Notes: a model not told the origin generated them from the letters alone. Counted from the first letter of the stretch, positions 1 to 6,605 are shown. The stretch is DNA of 10,001 nt from JBFFSQ01 sp041572275 (GCA_041572275.1 JBFFSQ010000107.1:1-10001), one strand, 5' to 3'. Made by a program: numbers and translations.

Positions 1-73
1 CATGAAGCAATTTGGTAAAGTGGAAATTCCACAAGATGCGTTCCTGGCTGTGTTGAAAGTCGATAACAGTTAA
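1..73 (+). CDS. lepA: Elongation factor 4 (LepA), C-terminal fragment
   Basis: Only the last 23 codons and the stop are in the window; the reading frame begins at base 2 and the gene starts upstream. The visible tail contains KQFGKVEIPQDAFLAVLKV, which resembles the C-terminal end of gammaproteobacterial LepA (recalled pattern: KQFG-V-PQEAFLA-L-V). LepA is a translational GTPase that acts on the ribosome. The stop is 15 bp before the lepB start, and lepA-lepB is a classic gene pair in Gammaproteobacteria, which supports the call. The fragment is too short to assess domains. Confidence 0.85.
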   Translation, partial: MKQFGKVEIPQDAFLAVLKVDNS

Positions 74-88
74 TGAGACCTTTAATTC

Positions 89-883
89 ATGATATTTGAT
101 TTTGCTTTTTTTCTACTGGCAGGAACGGTTATTACCGGTGTGATCTGGGCGCTGGATAGCTGGTTCTGGGCTCCGAAAAGAAAAAACAACCCCTATCAGT
201 ATAGCTCCGAGCCTGTACCCGGCCAACCAGCGAATAAAGAGCCGATAGTGGTTGAATATGCCAAATCTTTTTTTCCTGTGCTGTTAATTGTCTTTCTGCT
301 CCGCGGATTTCTGGTTGAGCCGTTTAGAATTCCATCAGGTTCAATGATTCCCAGTCTGTATATTGGTGACTTTATCCTGGTGAATAAATTTTCTTACGGT
401 ATTCGCCTGCCGGTTGCGAACAGTAAAATTATTGATATCGATGATCCTCAACGGGGGGATGTTGTGGTATTTCGCTATCCCCGGGATCCATCGATTGATT
501 ACATCAAACGGGTGGTGGGCTTACCCGGTGACCATATTGCATATTACAATAAAATACTCTATGTAAATGGGCAGGCAGTCAAACGCAAGTTTGTGTCTAA
601 ATTTGAAGGTCCAGGGGAGGATCATCGTGCCAATGAATATATTGAAGATTTAAATGGCGTAAAACATAACATGCTGTTATTACCCGCTCGTCCTGGGCTG
701 GATGCGGAATATATTGTTCCAGAAGGGCATTATTTTATGATGGGTGACAATCGGGACAACAGTAATGACAGCCGGTATTGGGGAGTTGTCCCTGATAAGT
801 ATCTGGTTGGCAAAGCCTTCATGATCTGGATGAACTGGAACGGTGAAGTGAACTGGGATCGAATTGGTACAATAATTAAATAA
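89..883 (+). CDS. lepB: Signal peptidase I
   Basis: Inner-membrane serine protease (264 aa) that removes signal peptides from Sec- and Tat-exported proteins on the periplasmic face. An N-terminal transmembrane segment spans about residues 4-27. A second hydrophobic segment at about 60-76 leads into the catalytic box PSGSMIPSL, with nucleophile Ser85. The general-base Lys140 lies in YIKRVVGLPGD (138-148). The conserved box GDNRDNSNDSRYWG is at 219-232. The protein is shorter than the E. coli enzyme (324 aa, from memory), mainly because the beta-rich insert (domain II) is smaller; this is common in the family. The ATG at 89 is 15 bp after the lepA stop, with only a weak purine stretch (GAG at 75-77) upstream. 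It sits in the lepA-lepB-DUF4845-rnc-era-recO operon. All catalytic residues are present. Confidence 0.97.
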   Translation: MIFDFAFFLLAGTVITGVIWALDSWFWAPKRKNNPYQYSSEPVPGQPANKEPIVVEYAKSFFPVLLIVFLLRGFLVEPFRIPSGSMIPSLYIGDFILVNKFSYGIRLPVANSKIIDIDDPQRGDVVVFRYPRDPSIDYIKRVVGLPGDHIAYYNKILYVNGQAVKRKFVSKFEGPGEDHRANEYIEDLNGVKHNMLLLPARPGLDAEYIVPEGHYFMMGDNRDNSNDSRYWGVVPDKYLVGKAFMIWMNWNGEVNWDRIGTIIK

Positions 884-886
884 TAC

Positions 887-1276
887 ATGAGCGAGTCAGG
901 CATGATAAAAAAACAACGTGGTATGACAGCGATAGGCTGGTTAATCGTAATCGCCCTGGTAGCGACTCAGGCAATGATGGCGCTGAGAATAATTCCTATT
1001 TATATAAATGATGGATCTATAAAGTCTGTACTAGAAGCATTACCGAATGATCCGGAAGTGAGGGGTAAACCGGCCCGAGATGTTCGTTACTTCATTGATC
1101 GACGTTTACAGATTAATGGTATAACCGATTTTGAACGAGATAAAAAAGCATTTAAGTTCAGGAAAACAACATCGGGGCTGGAAGTTAAATTACATTATGA
1201 GAAACGTGGGCCTATTTTCTCGAATCTAGAATTCGTGGCGACGTTTGATCATTCGGTAGTCATACCCAAAAGTTAA
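887..1276 (+). CDS. DUF4845 family pilin-like membrane protein
   Basis: Small protein of 129 aa (124 aa if the in-frame ATG at 902 is the true start) of unknown function. Its position between lepB and rnc is where DUF4845 proteins are usually found in Gammaproteobacteria. The N-terminus KKQRGMTAIGWLIVIALV (residues 8-26) looks like a type IV prepilin leader: basic residues, then Gly, then a hydrophobic helix. It lacks the Glu at mature position 5 that typical pilins have (Gly is there). The rest (about 35-129) is a small soluble domain, probably periplasmic, with charged alpha/beta character. The start is 3 bp after the lepB stop and the end is 7 bp before rnc. No good Shine-Dalgarno is visible for either start, so translation is probably coupled to lepB. 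The family link rests on context and the N-terminal pattern. Confidence 0.85.
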   Translation: MSESGMIKKQRGMTAIGWLIVIALVATQAMMALRIIPIYINDGSIKSVLEALPNDPEVRGKPARDVRYFIDRRLQINGITDFERDKKAFKFRKTTSGLEVKLHYEKRGPIFSNLEFVATFDHSVVIPKS

Positions 1277-1283
1277 ATTGTAG

Positions 1284-1979
1284 ATGAAGCATAGTCCAGA
1301 TTTAACACGCCTGATTAAAGTTCTTGGTTATTCCTTCAATGATAGTGAGCTATTACTGGAAGCACTGACTCATCGGAGTGCCAGCTCCAGAAATAATGAG
1401 CGTCTGGAATTTTTGGGCGACAGCATTCTTAACTTTGTTATCGCAGATGAGCTGTTCAGGCTTTATCCCAAACACCCAGAGGGTGATCTTAGCCGTATAC
1501 GTGCCAGCCTGGTTAAAAAAGAAGGCCTGGCGCTGGTGGCCAATGACCTTGCACTGGGGGATTACCTGATTCTGGGTAGTGGCGAGTTAAAAAGTGGCGG
1601 TTATCGACGAGCATCTATCCTGGCTGATACAGTAGAAGCAATTTTAGGTGCAGTGTACCTGGATGGTGGTTTTGATATCTGCCGTCAGTTAATCCTTAGG
1701 CTGTATCAGAATCAGATTCAACATATTCCTGACCCAGCTTTATTGAAAGACCCCAAGACGCGCTTGCAGGAATTATTACAGGCACAAAAATTTGCCTTAC
1801 CCGACTATGAGCTGATTAGTGTGACCGGTAAATCCCATCAACAGGTGTTTCTCATTGCCTGTAAGATTGAACAGCTGGGTATTCATACTACGGGTGAGGC
1901 ACCCAGTCGTCGTAAGGCCGAGCAGATTGCAGCAAAAGCAGCCATTGATGAATTTGAAAACCGGCAGTTGAATGCCTGA
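1284..1979 (+). CDS. rnc: Ribonuclease III
   Basis: Double-stranded-RNA endonuclease (231 aa) that processes rRNA precursors and structured mRNAs in the cytoplasm. The RNase III domain spans about 8-150. It carries the signature NERLEFLGDSIL (38-49) with acidic residues Glu39, Glu42 and Asp46. The second metal-site pair, Asp115 and Glu118, is in ADTVEAILGA (114-123). A double-stranded-RNA-binding domain covers about 156-226, with KDPKTRLQELLQ at its start and PSRRKAEQIAAKAAI near its end. Length is typical of the bacterial enzyme. It starts 7 bp after the DUF4845 stop and is followed 5 bp later by era; rnc-era pairing is strongly conserved. No strong Shine-Dalgarno is visible. Catalytic residues appear intact. 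Confidence 0.97.
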   Translation: MKHSPDLTRLIKVLGYSFNDSELLLEALTHRSASSRNNERLEFLGDSILNFVIADELFRLYPKHPEGDLSRIRASLVKKEGLALVANDLALGDYLILGSGELKSGGYRRASILADTVEAILGAVYLDGGFDICRQLILRLYQNQIQHIPDPALLKDPKTRLQELLQAQKFALPDYELISVTGKSHQQVFLIACKIEQLGIHTTGEAPSRRKAEQIAAKAAIDEFENRQLNA

Positions 1980-1984
1980 GTGGT

Positions 1985-2899
1985 ATGAATATGAATAAGC
2001 AGGATCAACAGGCGTTCAAGTGCGGTTATATAGCCATTATTGGTCGTCCCAATGTGGGCAAGTCAACCTTATTGAACCGTATTCTGGGTATGAAACTGAG
2101 TATAACCTCGAGAAAGCCCCAGACCACACGTCACCAGATTCTCGGTGTCAAAACCACTGATGAAGGTCAGTATATCTATGTGGATACACCCGGTATTCAC
2201 AGTGGCGGTAAAAAAGCGATTAATCGCTATATGAACAAAGCCGCCAGTTCTGTTGTTCATGACGTTGATGTCGTTCTGTTCCTGGTGCAATCCTTGAAAT
2301 GGACTGATGAAGACCAGATGGTTTTGAATAAACTGGAACACATATCTGTGCCCGTCATTCTGGTTGTGAACAAAGTTGATGTGGTGGATAACAAGGATGA
2401 ATTGTTACCATTCCTCCAGGAAATCAGCGAGAAATATAACTTTACCCGAGTGGTACCGGTCTCCGCTCGCAAAGGCAATAATGTCGATCAGCTTGAGCAG
2501 GCTGTACTGGAGTTTTTGCCCGAAAATCCTCCGTTTTTTTCTGAGGATCAGTTAACGGATCGCAGCGAACGATTCCTGGCAGCAGAATTGATTCGTGAAA
2601 AGCTGGTCAGGGAACTGGGCAATGAACTGCCGTACCAGACCACAGTGGAAATTGAGCGTTACAAAGAAAAAGAAAAAATCACTGAGATCCATGCCGTTAT
2701 CCTGGTCGAAACCAAGGGCCAGAAAGCTATCATCATTGGTCAAAAGGGTGCGCGTTTAAAGAGCATTGGAACCAAGGCTCGAATAGATATGGAGAAATTG
2801 CTCGGCCAGAAGGTGTTCTTACAGCTCTGGGTTAAAATCAAGGCTGGCTGGTCGGATAATGAATCAGCTTTACGTAGCCTGGGTTATGATTCCGATTAA
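1985..2899 (+). CDS. era: GTPase Era
   Basis: Essential GTPase (304 aa) that binds the 3' end of 16S rRNA and helps assemble the 30S subunit, also linking ribosome maturation to growth. The G domain shows G1 GRPNVGKS (20-27), the G2 region KPQTTRH (44-50), G3 DTPG (67-70), G4 NKVD (129-132) and G5 SARKG (160-164). A C-terminal KH RNA-binding domain spans about 200-285 and contains the GQKG loop (252-255), inside the stretch beginning ETKGQKAIIIG. ATG at 1985 is used; an ATG two codons downstream (1991) is an equal alternative. It lies 5 bp after rnc and 11 bp before recO in the same operon. Length is standard for the family. Confidence 0.97.
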   Translation: MNMNKQDQQAFKCGYIAIIGRPNVGKSTLLNRILGMKLSITSRKPQTTRHQILGVKTTDEGQYIYVDTPGIHSGGKKAINRYMNKAASSVVHDVDVVLFLVQSLKWTDEDQMVLNKLEHISVPVILVVNKVDVVDNKDELLPFLQEISEKYNFTRVVPVSARKGNNVDQLEQAVLEFLPENPPFFSEDQLTDRSERFLAAELIREKLVRELGNELPYQTTVEIERYKEKEKITEIHAVILVETKGQKAIIIGQKGARLKSIGTKARIDMEKLLGQKVFLQLWVKIKAGWSDNESALRSLGYDSD

Positions 2900-2910
2900 T
2901 CCTTATTTCT

Positions 2911-3615
2911 ATGCGTATTCAGGATCAACCTGCTTATATCCTGCATCAACGACCGTTTCGAGATAGCAGTCAGATACTGGAATTGTTTTCCCGTGATCAT
3001 GGCCGCTTGTCAGTGCTCAGTCGGGGTAGTCGCAGTGCCAAATCCAGGTTAAGAGGTGTTTTGCAGGCATTTCAGCCCTTGCAGGTGTCCTGGAGTGGTA
3101 AGGGTGAATTACCGGTTTTGGGCAGGGCGGAGTTGATGCAGCAGCGGCCACCGAATATGAAAGGTATGGCCTTGCCTTGTGGTTTCTATATGAATGAGCT
3201 AATCATGCGTCTGTTACATCGCCATGATGTGTACGAAGATGCGTATGATTTGTATCAGCAGACCTTGTATGCACTGAGTCGTCCTGATTCGGTTGAGATC
3301 GAACTGCGATTATTTGAAAAGAACCTGTTACAGCTTTTGGGGTTTGGGCTGAATCTCAGTGAGGATGCTGATACGGGTGATCGCATTGATGAGCGCCAGG
3401 ACTATATGTATTACATTGAGCATGGTCCTGTGGCGGTCCGCAGCGGTCTTGCTGATAGTCACCACCTGGTGATTTCAGGTCAAAGTCTGCAGGCCTATGA
3501 GCAGAATGACTTAAGCAGCCCCCAGACCAGGAAAGAGATCAAATCCCTGATGCGCTATGTCTTGTCCTATTACCTGGGGGAGAAACCCCTGAAAAGCCGG
3601 GAGTTATTTCGCTAG
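2911..3615 (+). CDS. recO: DNA repair protein RecO
   Basis: Recombination mediator (234 aa) that works with RecR to load RecA on single-stranded DNA coated with SSB. An N-terminal OB fold covers about 1-80, with characteristic FRDSSQILELFSRDHGRLSVL (16-36) and RGSRSAKSRLRGVLQAFQPL (38-57). The remainder is helical and includes the family motif ELRLFEKNLLQLLGFGL (131-147), ending LKSRELFR. There is no Cys4 zinc cluster, as in the E. coli-type protein. The ATG at 2911 follows the era stop by 11 bp with no clear Shine-Dalgarno, which suggests coupling. It is the last gene of the housekeeping operon here: the next gene is 17 bp away on the opposite strand, so the usual downstream pdxJ is missing from this position. 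Confidence 0.94.
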   Translation: MRIQDQPAYILHQRPFRDSSQILELFSRDHGRLSVLSRGSRSAKSRLRGVLQAFQPLQVSWSGKGELPVLGRAELMQQRPPNMKGMALPCGFYMNELIMRLLHRHDVYEDAYDLYQQTLYALSRPDSVEIELRLFEKNLLQLLGFGLNLSEDADTGDRIDERQDYMYYIEHGPVAVRSGLADSHHLVISGQSLQAYEQNDLSSPQTRKEIKSLMRYVLSYYLGEKPLKSRELFR

Positions 3616-3632
3616 TGTCGGATTGGGGAGGC

Positions 3633-4088
3633 TCAGGCTTTTGTGTGATTTAGAAGATGGCCGCTGTTCTGTTTCAGGCCTTCAGGTCCATAGGTGGTGG
3701 CTTGTGTATTCTGGTGGCCGCTGATGATCTCCAGCGTTTCTCGGGCCAGTTCATTTCGTCGATGTAATAATCGGCCATTAATCGCATTTTGTTGCTGGCA
3801 TTTTTGTACATCCTGTTGAACGCTATGCCAGTGAGTACGAAGTTGATGGCTTGAGTCCAGTTCATCCAGGCTTTGAATAAAATGCTCGCCTTCAATCAGT
3901 GAGATTCTGGTCGCGTCAAGGGCATTCAGGTCATTCACCAGTTGTTGCTTTTGTTCGGAGAGAGAGAGTAGCGTTTCGAACTGGTTGGCTTGAAGGGCTT
4001 CAAATTCAGCTTTCAGGCATTGTTGCAGACTCAGAGTTTGAGCTGAGATTTTATCAAAAATGACAGAGAGATCGGAACAGGTGCTCAT
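3633..4088 (-). CDS. flgN: Flagellar export chaperone FlgN
   Basis: Cytoplasmic type III export chaperone (151 aa) for the hook-filament junction proteins FlgK and FlgL. The sequence is almost entirely helical and Gln/Leu-rich. It has the FlgN-type region NAINGRLLHRRNELARETLE (101-120) and the C-terminal TYGPEG (132-137), matching the common ending of Pseudomonas-like FlgN proteins (ATYGP-G). The start is 4 bp after the flgM stop on the same strand, so flgM and flgN form one operon. The 3' end meets recO tail to tail, 17 bp apart. Primary-sequence conservation in this family is low, so the call rests on the two motifs together with the adjacent flgM and flgA. Confidence 0.88.
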   Translation of the reverse strand: MSTCSDLSVIFDKISAQTLSLQQCLKAEFEALQANQFETLLSLSEQKQQLVNDLNALDATRISLIEGEHFIQSLDELDSSHQLRTHWHSVQQDVQKCQQQNAINGRLLHRRNELARETLEIISGHQNTQATTYGPEGLKQNSGHLLNHTKA

Positions 4089-4092
4089 GGAT

Positions 4093-4398
4093 TTACTCGG
4101 TTAGTGCTTTTTCCAGTTTTAACAGGTTTTCGGCGATACGATCAGGATCCAGTGGGTAGTTGCCATTGGCAATTTCTGCCTTAATAGCCGCGACTTTATC
4201 GGCGTCAATTTCGGATACGCTGTCCAGTTGTTGTTGTAATTCTCGAACCTGTAACGTGTCCTGGGACAGGCTAACCGTGTCATCAGATAGTGTACGAGGA
4301 TCTGATGGCGCTTCAGCTGAGGTTTTGTCACGGCTTTTACTGGCATTACTGCTCAGGGCTTCGGTGGTTGTTCGATTGATCGGATTAATTGGGGTCAT
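4093..4398 (-). CDS. flgM: Anti-sigma-28 factor FlgM
   Basis: Negative regulator (101 aa) that binds FliA (sigma-28) until the hook is complete, and is then exported through the flagellar type III apparatus. The N-terminal half is polar and probably disordered, the C-terminal half helical. Family motifs are DTVSLS (40-45) and the sigma-binding segment at about 65-96 (DADKVAAIKAEIANGNYPLD onward, with the conserved GNYPLD at 79-84). I chose ATG at 4398 because it is preceded by AGGTGA with 5 bp spacing. The longer in-frame option is a TTG at 4425, which falls at the expected transcription start of the sigma-28 promoter and so can hardly be translated from that transcript. It precedes flgN (4 bp gap) and lies 79 bp after flgA. 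Confidence 0.93.
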   Translation of the reverse strand: MTPINPINRTTTEALSSNASKSRDKTSAEAPSDPRTLSDDTVSLSQDTLQVRELQQQLDSVSEIDADKVAAIKAEIANGNYPLDPDRIAENLLKLEKALTE

Positions 4399-4403
4399 GG
4401 TAT

Positions 4404-4409
4404 TCACCT
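4404..4409 (-). promoter_or_regulatory. Ribosome binding site of flgM
   Basis: AGGTGA on the minus strand, 5 bases before the ATG at 4398. It decides the flgM start in favour of the 101-residue form over a TTG-initiated 110-residue form. Confidence 0.7.
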
Positions 4410-4430
4410 GGTCGTTCTCTCTCAATATTT

Positions 4431-4457
4431 ATAGCGGCCGTCTTCAGTCAAACTTTA
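4431..4457 (-). promoter_or_regulatory. Sigma-28 (FliA) promoter of flgMN
   Basis: On the minus strand the sequence is TAAAGTTT (4457-4450), an 11-base spacer, then GCCGCTAT (4438-4431). The known FliA consensus is TAAAGTTT-N11-GCCGATAA, so the -35 element matches fully, the spacer is exact and the -10 matches at 6 of 8. The expected transcription start is near 4424. It lies in the 79 bp gap between flgA and flgM. This gives flgM and flgN their own late promoter, as known in Pseudomonas and enteric bacteria, so FlgM is under feedback control by the factor it inhibits. Confidence 0.88.
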
Positions 4458-4477
4458 GTAATTTTTTAATATTATTT

Positions 4478-5194
4478 TCAATTCGGTATAGTGACTACGC
4501 CGGCCCGGGTCACAATACCTTCCACAATACGTTTAGATGACAGGTTTTTGACGCGAATATGCTCACCCTGGGCGCCATCTGAAAGGGCTTCGCCGCTCAT
4601 ACGTACTGAAAATGACGAAGAACCCGCAATTAAGGCGATTTTTTCGCCACGTTTAACCAATAAGGGTGGCTGAATCTGGTTAGGAGTGATGACACGGCCC
4701 TGGGACAGGCTGCGTTTAACCTGCATGCCAAGGAGGTCCTGTTTGTTCGTGAAATAACCGTAACTTAGGCGGGCTAGATCGTGTTCTACGGCAATAATGT
4801 CCTGCTCCCGAATAATATGGCCTTTGGTCAGGCGGTTTGTGGTTTGATAGACCGGGCTAAATACGTTAATACTGGCCGGGACATACAATGCCCAGGCTTT
4901 TGGCGAGGCACAGCGGACACCGACAGAGGTTTTGCCGAGCTTGCGGCTGCCTGGTGCCAGAAAGATCTCCAGCGCTTGATTGCATTGGTGCAGGCGTAGC
5001 CTGGAGTCCAGGTGCCCCACCTTGATTTGGGTCTGTGATGTCGGTGAGGGTGAAGATTGCTGTTGCAGGAACTGCTGCACGCCTGCGATGATCTCGTTGT
5101 GACTGTGTAGTGGAGTTGGCTGACCCGCAAAACTGTTGCCGCTAACGAATAGCATACTGTAGCAGAGAAGCAGTAATGTGGGCCTAAGTGTCAT
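4478..5194 (-). CDS. flgA: Flagellar P-ring assembly chaperone FlgA
   Basis: Periplasmic protein (238 aa) that assists polymerisation of FlgI into the P-ring around the flagellar rod. A Sec signal peptide is clear: MTLRPTLLLLCYSMLFVSG, with likely cleavage after SFA (residue 23). Cys71 and Cys95 could form the periplasmic disulfide seen in FlgA proteins. An SAF-like domain covers about 115-180 (RLTKGHIIREQDI at 121-133), and the C-terminal beta domain about 180-238 includes GEALSDGAQGEHIRVKNLSS (201-220), a typical FlgA ending. The start ATG overlaps the stop of the upstream chemoreceptor gene (ATGA at 5194-5191), and only a distant GGA lies upstream, so initiation is probably coupled. A candidate sigma-54 promoter inside the receptor gene (5308-5324) may drive it. 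Confidence 0.94.
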   Translation of the reverse strand: MTLRPTLLLLCYSMLFVSGNSFAGQPTPLHSHNEIIAGVQQFLQQQSSPSPTSQTQIKVGHLDSRLRLHQCNQALEIFLAPGSRKLGKTSVGVRCASPKAWALYVPASINVFSPVYQTTNRLTKGHIIREQDIIAVEHDLARLSYGYFTNKQDLLGMQVKRSLSQGRVITPNQIQPPLLVKRGEKIALIAGSSSFSVRMSGEALSDGAQGEHIRVKNLSSKRIVEGIVTRAGVVTIPN

Positions 5195-6537
5195 GTCGTT
5201 ACGTCATCCAGCAATTCGTTTATGTATCGGAACAGTTCCTGGCTGGCATCCTCCAGCTCAGCAATTTTTTGACAGGCAGCCTCCATTTGCCCTTTACGAG
5301 CTAATTCAGCAATATTCTTGCCAATTTCGTGGGCACGGGCATGAGGAGCCTCCATGGCTTTGAAGCCATCGAGTGTGCCGTACTTTTCCTGTCCCAGCGA
5401 ATAGTACCAGTGGCCCAGTCGACACTGGGTATGGTCTTTGAGTTCGGCATCGGGGATAGACTCGCCTCCCATTGCTGTAACACCAAGGCGTATTTTCCAG
5501 GCCACATGATCAGCCTTGGCCGTATGTAACAGAATTTCATCATGACCAAATTCTGACAGGATATTAAATTGTCGTTTAATCGATGCATTCAAATCCTTGG
5601 CGCTGTCGAGCGTGTGCTTGATCTGGTCGTTTTCTTCCTGTATGTCGAGGGTTACGCCATTTAACTTCTCAGCCATTTCCTGTGACACGGATTGTTGCTG
5701 AGATGCAGAACAGGCAATGGATTGCATATCATCACTGACACTGGTGACCATTACGGTGACATCGCCCAGTGCCACGGCAACTGTCTCCAGGCTTTCGAGG
5801 CTGTTTTCAAGTCGGTCATGACTATCGCTGACAGAGTTGCCAATTTCTTCCATCAGTGAATTCATCGTAGTCGTGACATTTTCTATTTCGAGAGTGGCCT
5901 GTTCAGTTTTGCTTGCCAGTTGTTTAACTTCATCGGCCACCACGGCAAAACCACGGCCTGCCTCACCAGCACGGGCGGCTTCAATAGCTGCATTCAGAGC
6001 TAGCAGATTAGTCTGGTTGGCAATGTCTCGTACCGTAGCCGTGAGGTTGTTGATTTCAGCGGTAAATCCCGTAAAGCGATCAATGCCATCGAACATGCTC
6101 TTAATTGAGCCTTCAAGTAAGTCCATATCTCCAATCATAGATGAAATAGCGATATTGCCCTCTTCGGTTTTGGCATTACTTTCATTGGCATTTTGTGCAG
6201 TGTTTTGTGCTGCCTGTGAGATTTCAGATGCTGTGGCAGCCATTTCTTCTGTAGCGGCTGCAATACTGGCAATGGCATCACTAATGTTTCCTGCTTTATT
6301 CTGCAATTGCAGGTTTTTGGTTATGATTTCGTAGATCTGTTGCAGAATCTGCAGTCCAGTTTCCGCCATATCCGCCATGCTGGAGTTATTGTCCAGGATA
6401 TTATCAACGGTATCATCAAGGAGCTTCGCTGTTCCTGGGTTTTGTTCTTTTAATTGCGTCAGACGTTGATGATCGGCATCAATAGCTGCTTGCAATATGG
6501 GTAATGCATATTGAGTGAGCAATAAAGGCATAGACAT
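5191..6537 (-). CDS. Soluble methyl-accepting chemotaxis protein with C-terminal CZB domain
   Basis: Cytoplasmic chemoreceptor of 448 aa from the ATG at 6537; an in-frame TTG at 6549 would add 4 residues, and neither has a strong Shine-Dalgarno. There is no convincing transmembrane pair and no periplasmic domain. A helical N-terminal region leads into the MCP signalling coiled coil. The hairpin tip that binds CheA and CheW spans about 161-204 and includes RDIANQTNLLALNAAIEAAR. After the returning helix comes a CZB (chemoreceptor zinc-binding) domain at about 337-420. Its likely zinc ligands are His344 (ADHVAW), Cys372 (CRLGHWYY), and His399 and His403 (HARAH). In TlpD-like receptors this domain binds zinc and can sense oxidants or zinc; the ligand here is inference. 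The gene overlaps flgA by 4 bp and is divergent from cheV. Confidence 0.93.
   Translation of the reverse strand: MSMPLLLTQYALPILQAAIDADHQRLTQLKEQNPGTAKLLDDTVDNILDNNSSMADMAETGLQILQQIYEIITKNLQLQNKAGNISDAIASIAAATEEMAATASEISQAAQNTAQNANESNAKTEEGNIAISSMIGDMDLLEGSIKSMFDGIDRFTGFTAEINNLTATVRDIANQTNLLALNAAIEAARAGEAGRGFAVVADEVKQLASKTEQATLEIENVTTTMNSLMEEIGNSVSDSHDRLENSLESLETVAVALGDVTVMVTSVSDDMQSIACSASQQQSVSQEMAEKLNGVTLDIQEENDQIKHTLDSAKDLNASIKRQFNILSEFGHDEILLHTAKADHVAWKIRLGVTAMGGESIPDAELKDHTQCRLGHWYYSLGQEKYGTLDGFKAMEAPHARAHEIGKNIAELARKGQMEAACQKIAELEDASQELFRYINELLDDVTT
5308..5324 (-). promoter_or_regulatory. Candidate intragenic sigma-54 promoter upstream of flgA
   Basis: On the minus strand, inside the CZB coding region, the sequence is TTGGCAAGAATATTGCT. 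Against the sigma-54 consensus YTGGCACGrNNNTTGCW only one specified base differs (A for C), and the invariant GG and GC are at the correct 12-base offset. The -12 element is about 115 bp upstream of the flgA ATG, which implies a leader of roughly 100 nt. flgA of polar flagellates is commonly RpoN-dependent, so position and direction make sense. The same bases encode GKNIAEL-type receptor codons, so coincidence is possible. Confidence 0.5.
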
Positions 6538-6582
6538 AATGAAACCCAAATTCTTTAGTATGTTTACTGGCTAAACAACATT

Positions 6583-6605
6583 TATAAGCTAGTATCTAAC
6601 TTATA
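6583..6605. repeat. Inverted repeat in the receptor/cheV intergenic region
   Basis: TATAAG (6583-6588) and its exact reverse complement CTTATA (6600-6605) are separated by 11 bases, giving half-site centres 17 bases apart. A further CTTATA occurs at 6655-6660. This could be an operator, but six-base AT-rich matches arise easily by chance in such sequence. Confidence 0.25.

Noticed and set aside
3576..3590. GGGG-AGAAA-CCCC hairpin near the end of recO
   Set aside because: It is within coding sequence and is not followed by a T-run on either strand, so it is not an intrinsic terminator.
4399..4425. N-terminal extension of FlgM from the TTG at 4425
   Set aside because: The TTG lies at the predicted transcription start, has no ribosome site, and the ATG at 4398 has a good one.
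4160..4540. Open frame of 126 codons on the plus strand across flgM and the end of flgA
   Set aside because: It is antisense to conserved flgM and flgA coding sequence, has a Ser/Leu-rich composition typical of shadow frames, and crosses the sigma-28 promoter.
5837..6334. Open frame of 165 codons on the plus strand, antisense to the chemoreceptor gene
   Set aside because: It lies entirely over the conserved MCP signalling domain, its protein is a low-complexity Ala/Ser/Val/Ile mirror of the receptor codons, and it has no ribosome site or family resemblance.
6538..6549. Extension of the chemoreceptor to a TTG start at 6549
   Set aside because: An ATG follows four codons later; the TTG has only a weak AAAGAA upstream. 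The choice remains uncertain but affects four residues only.
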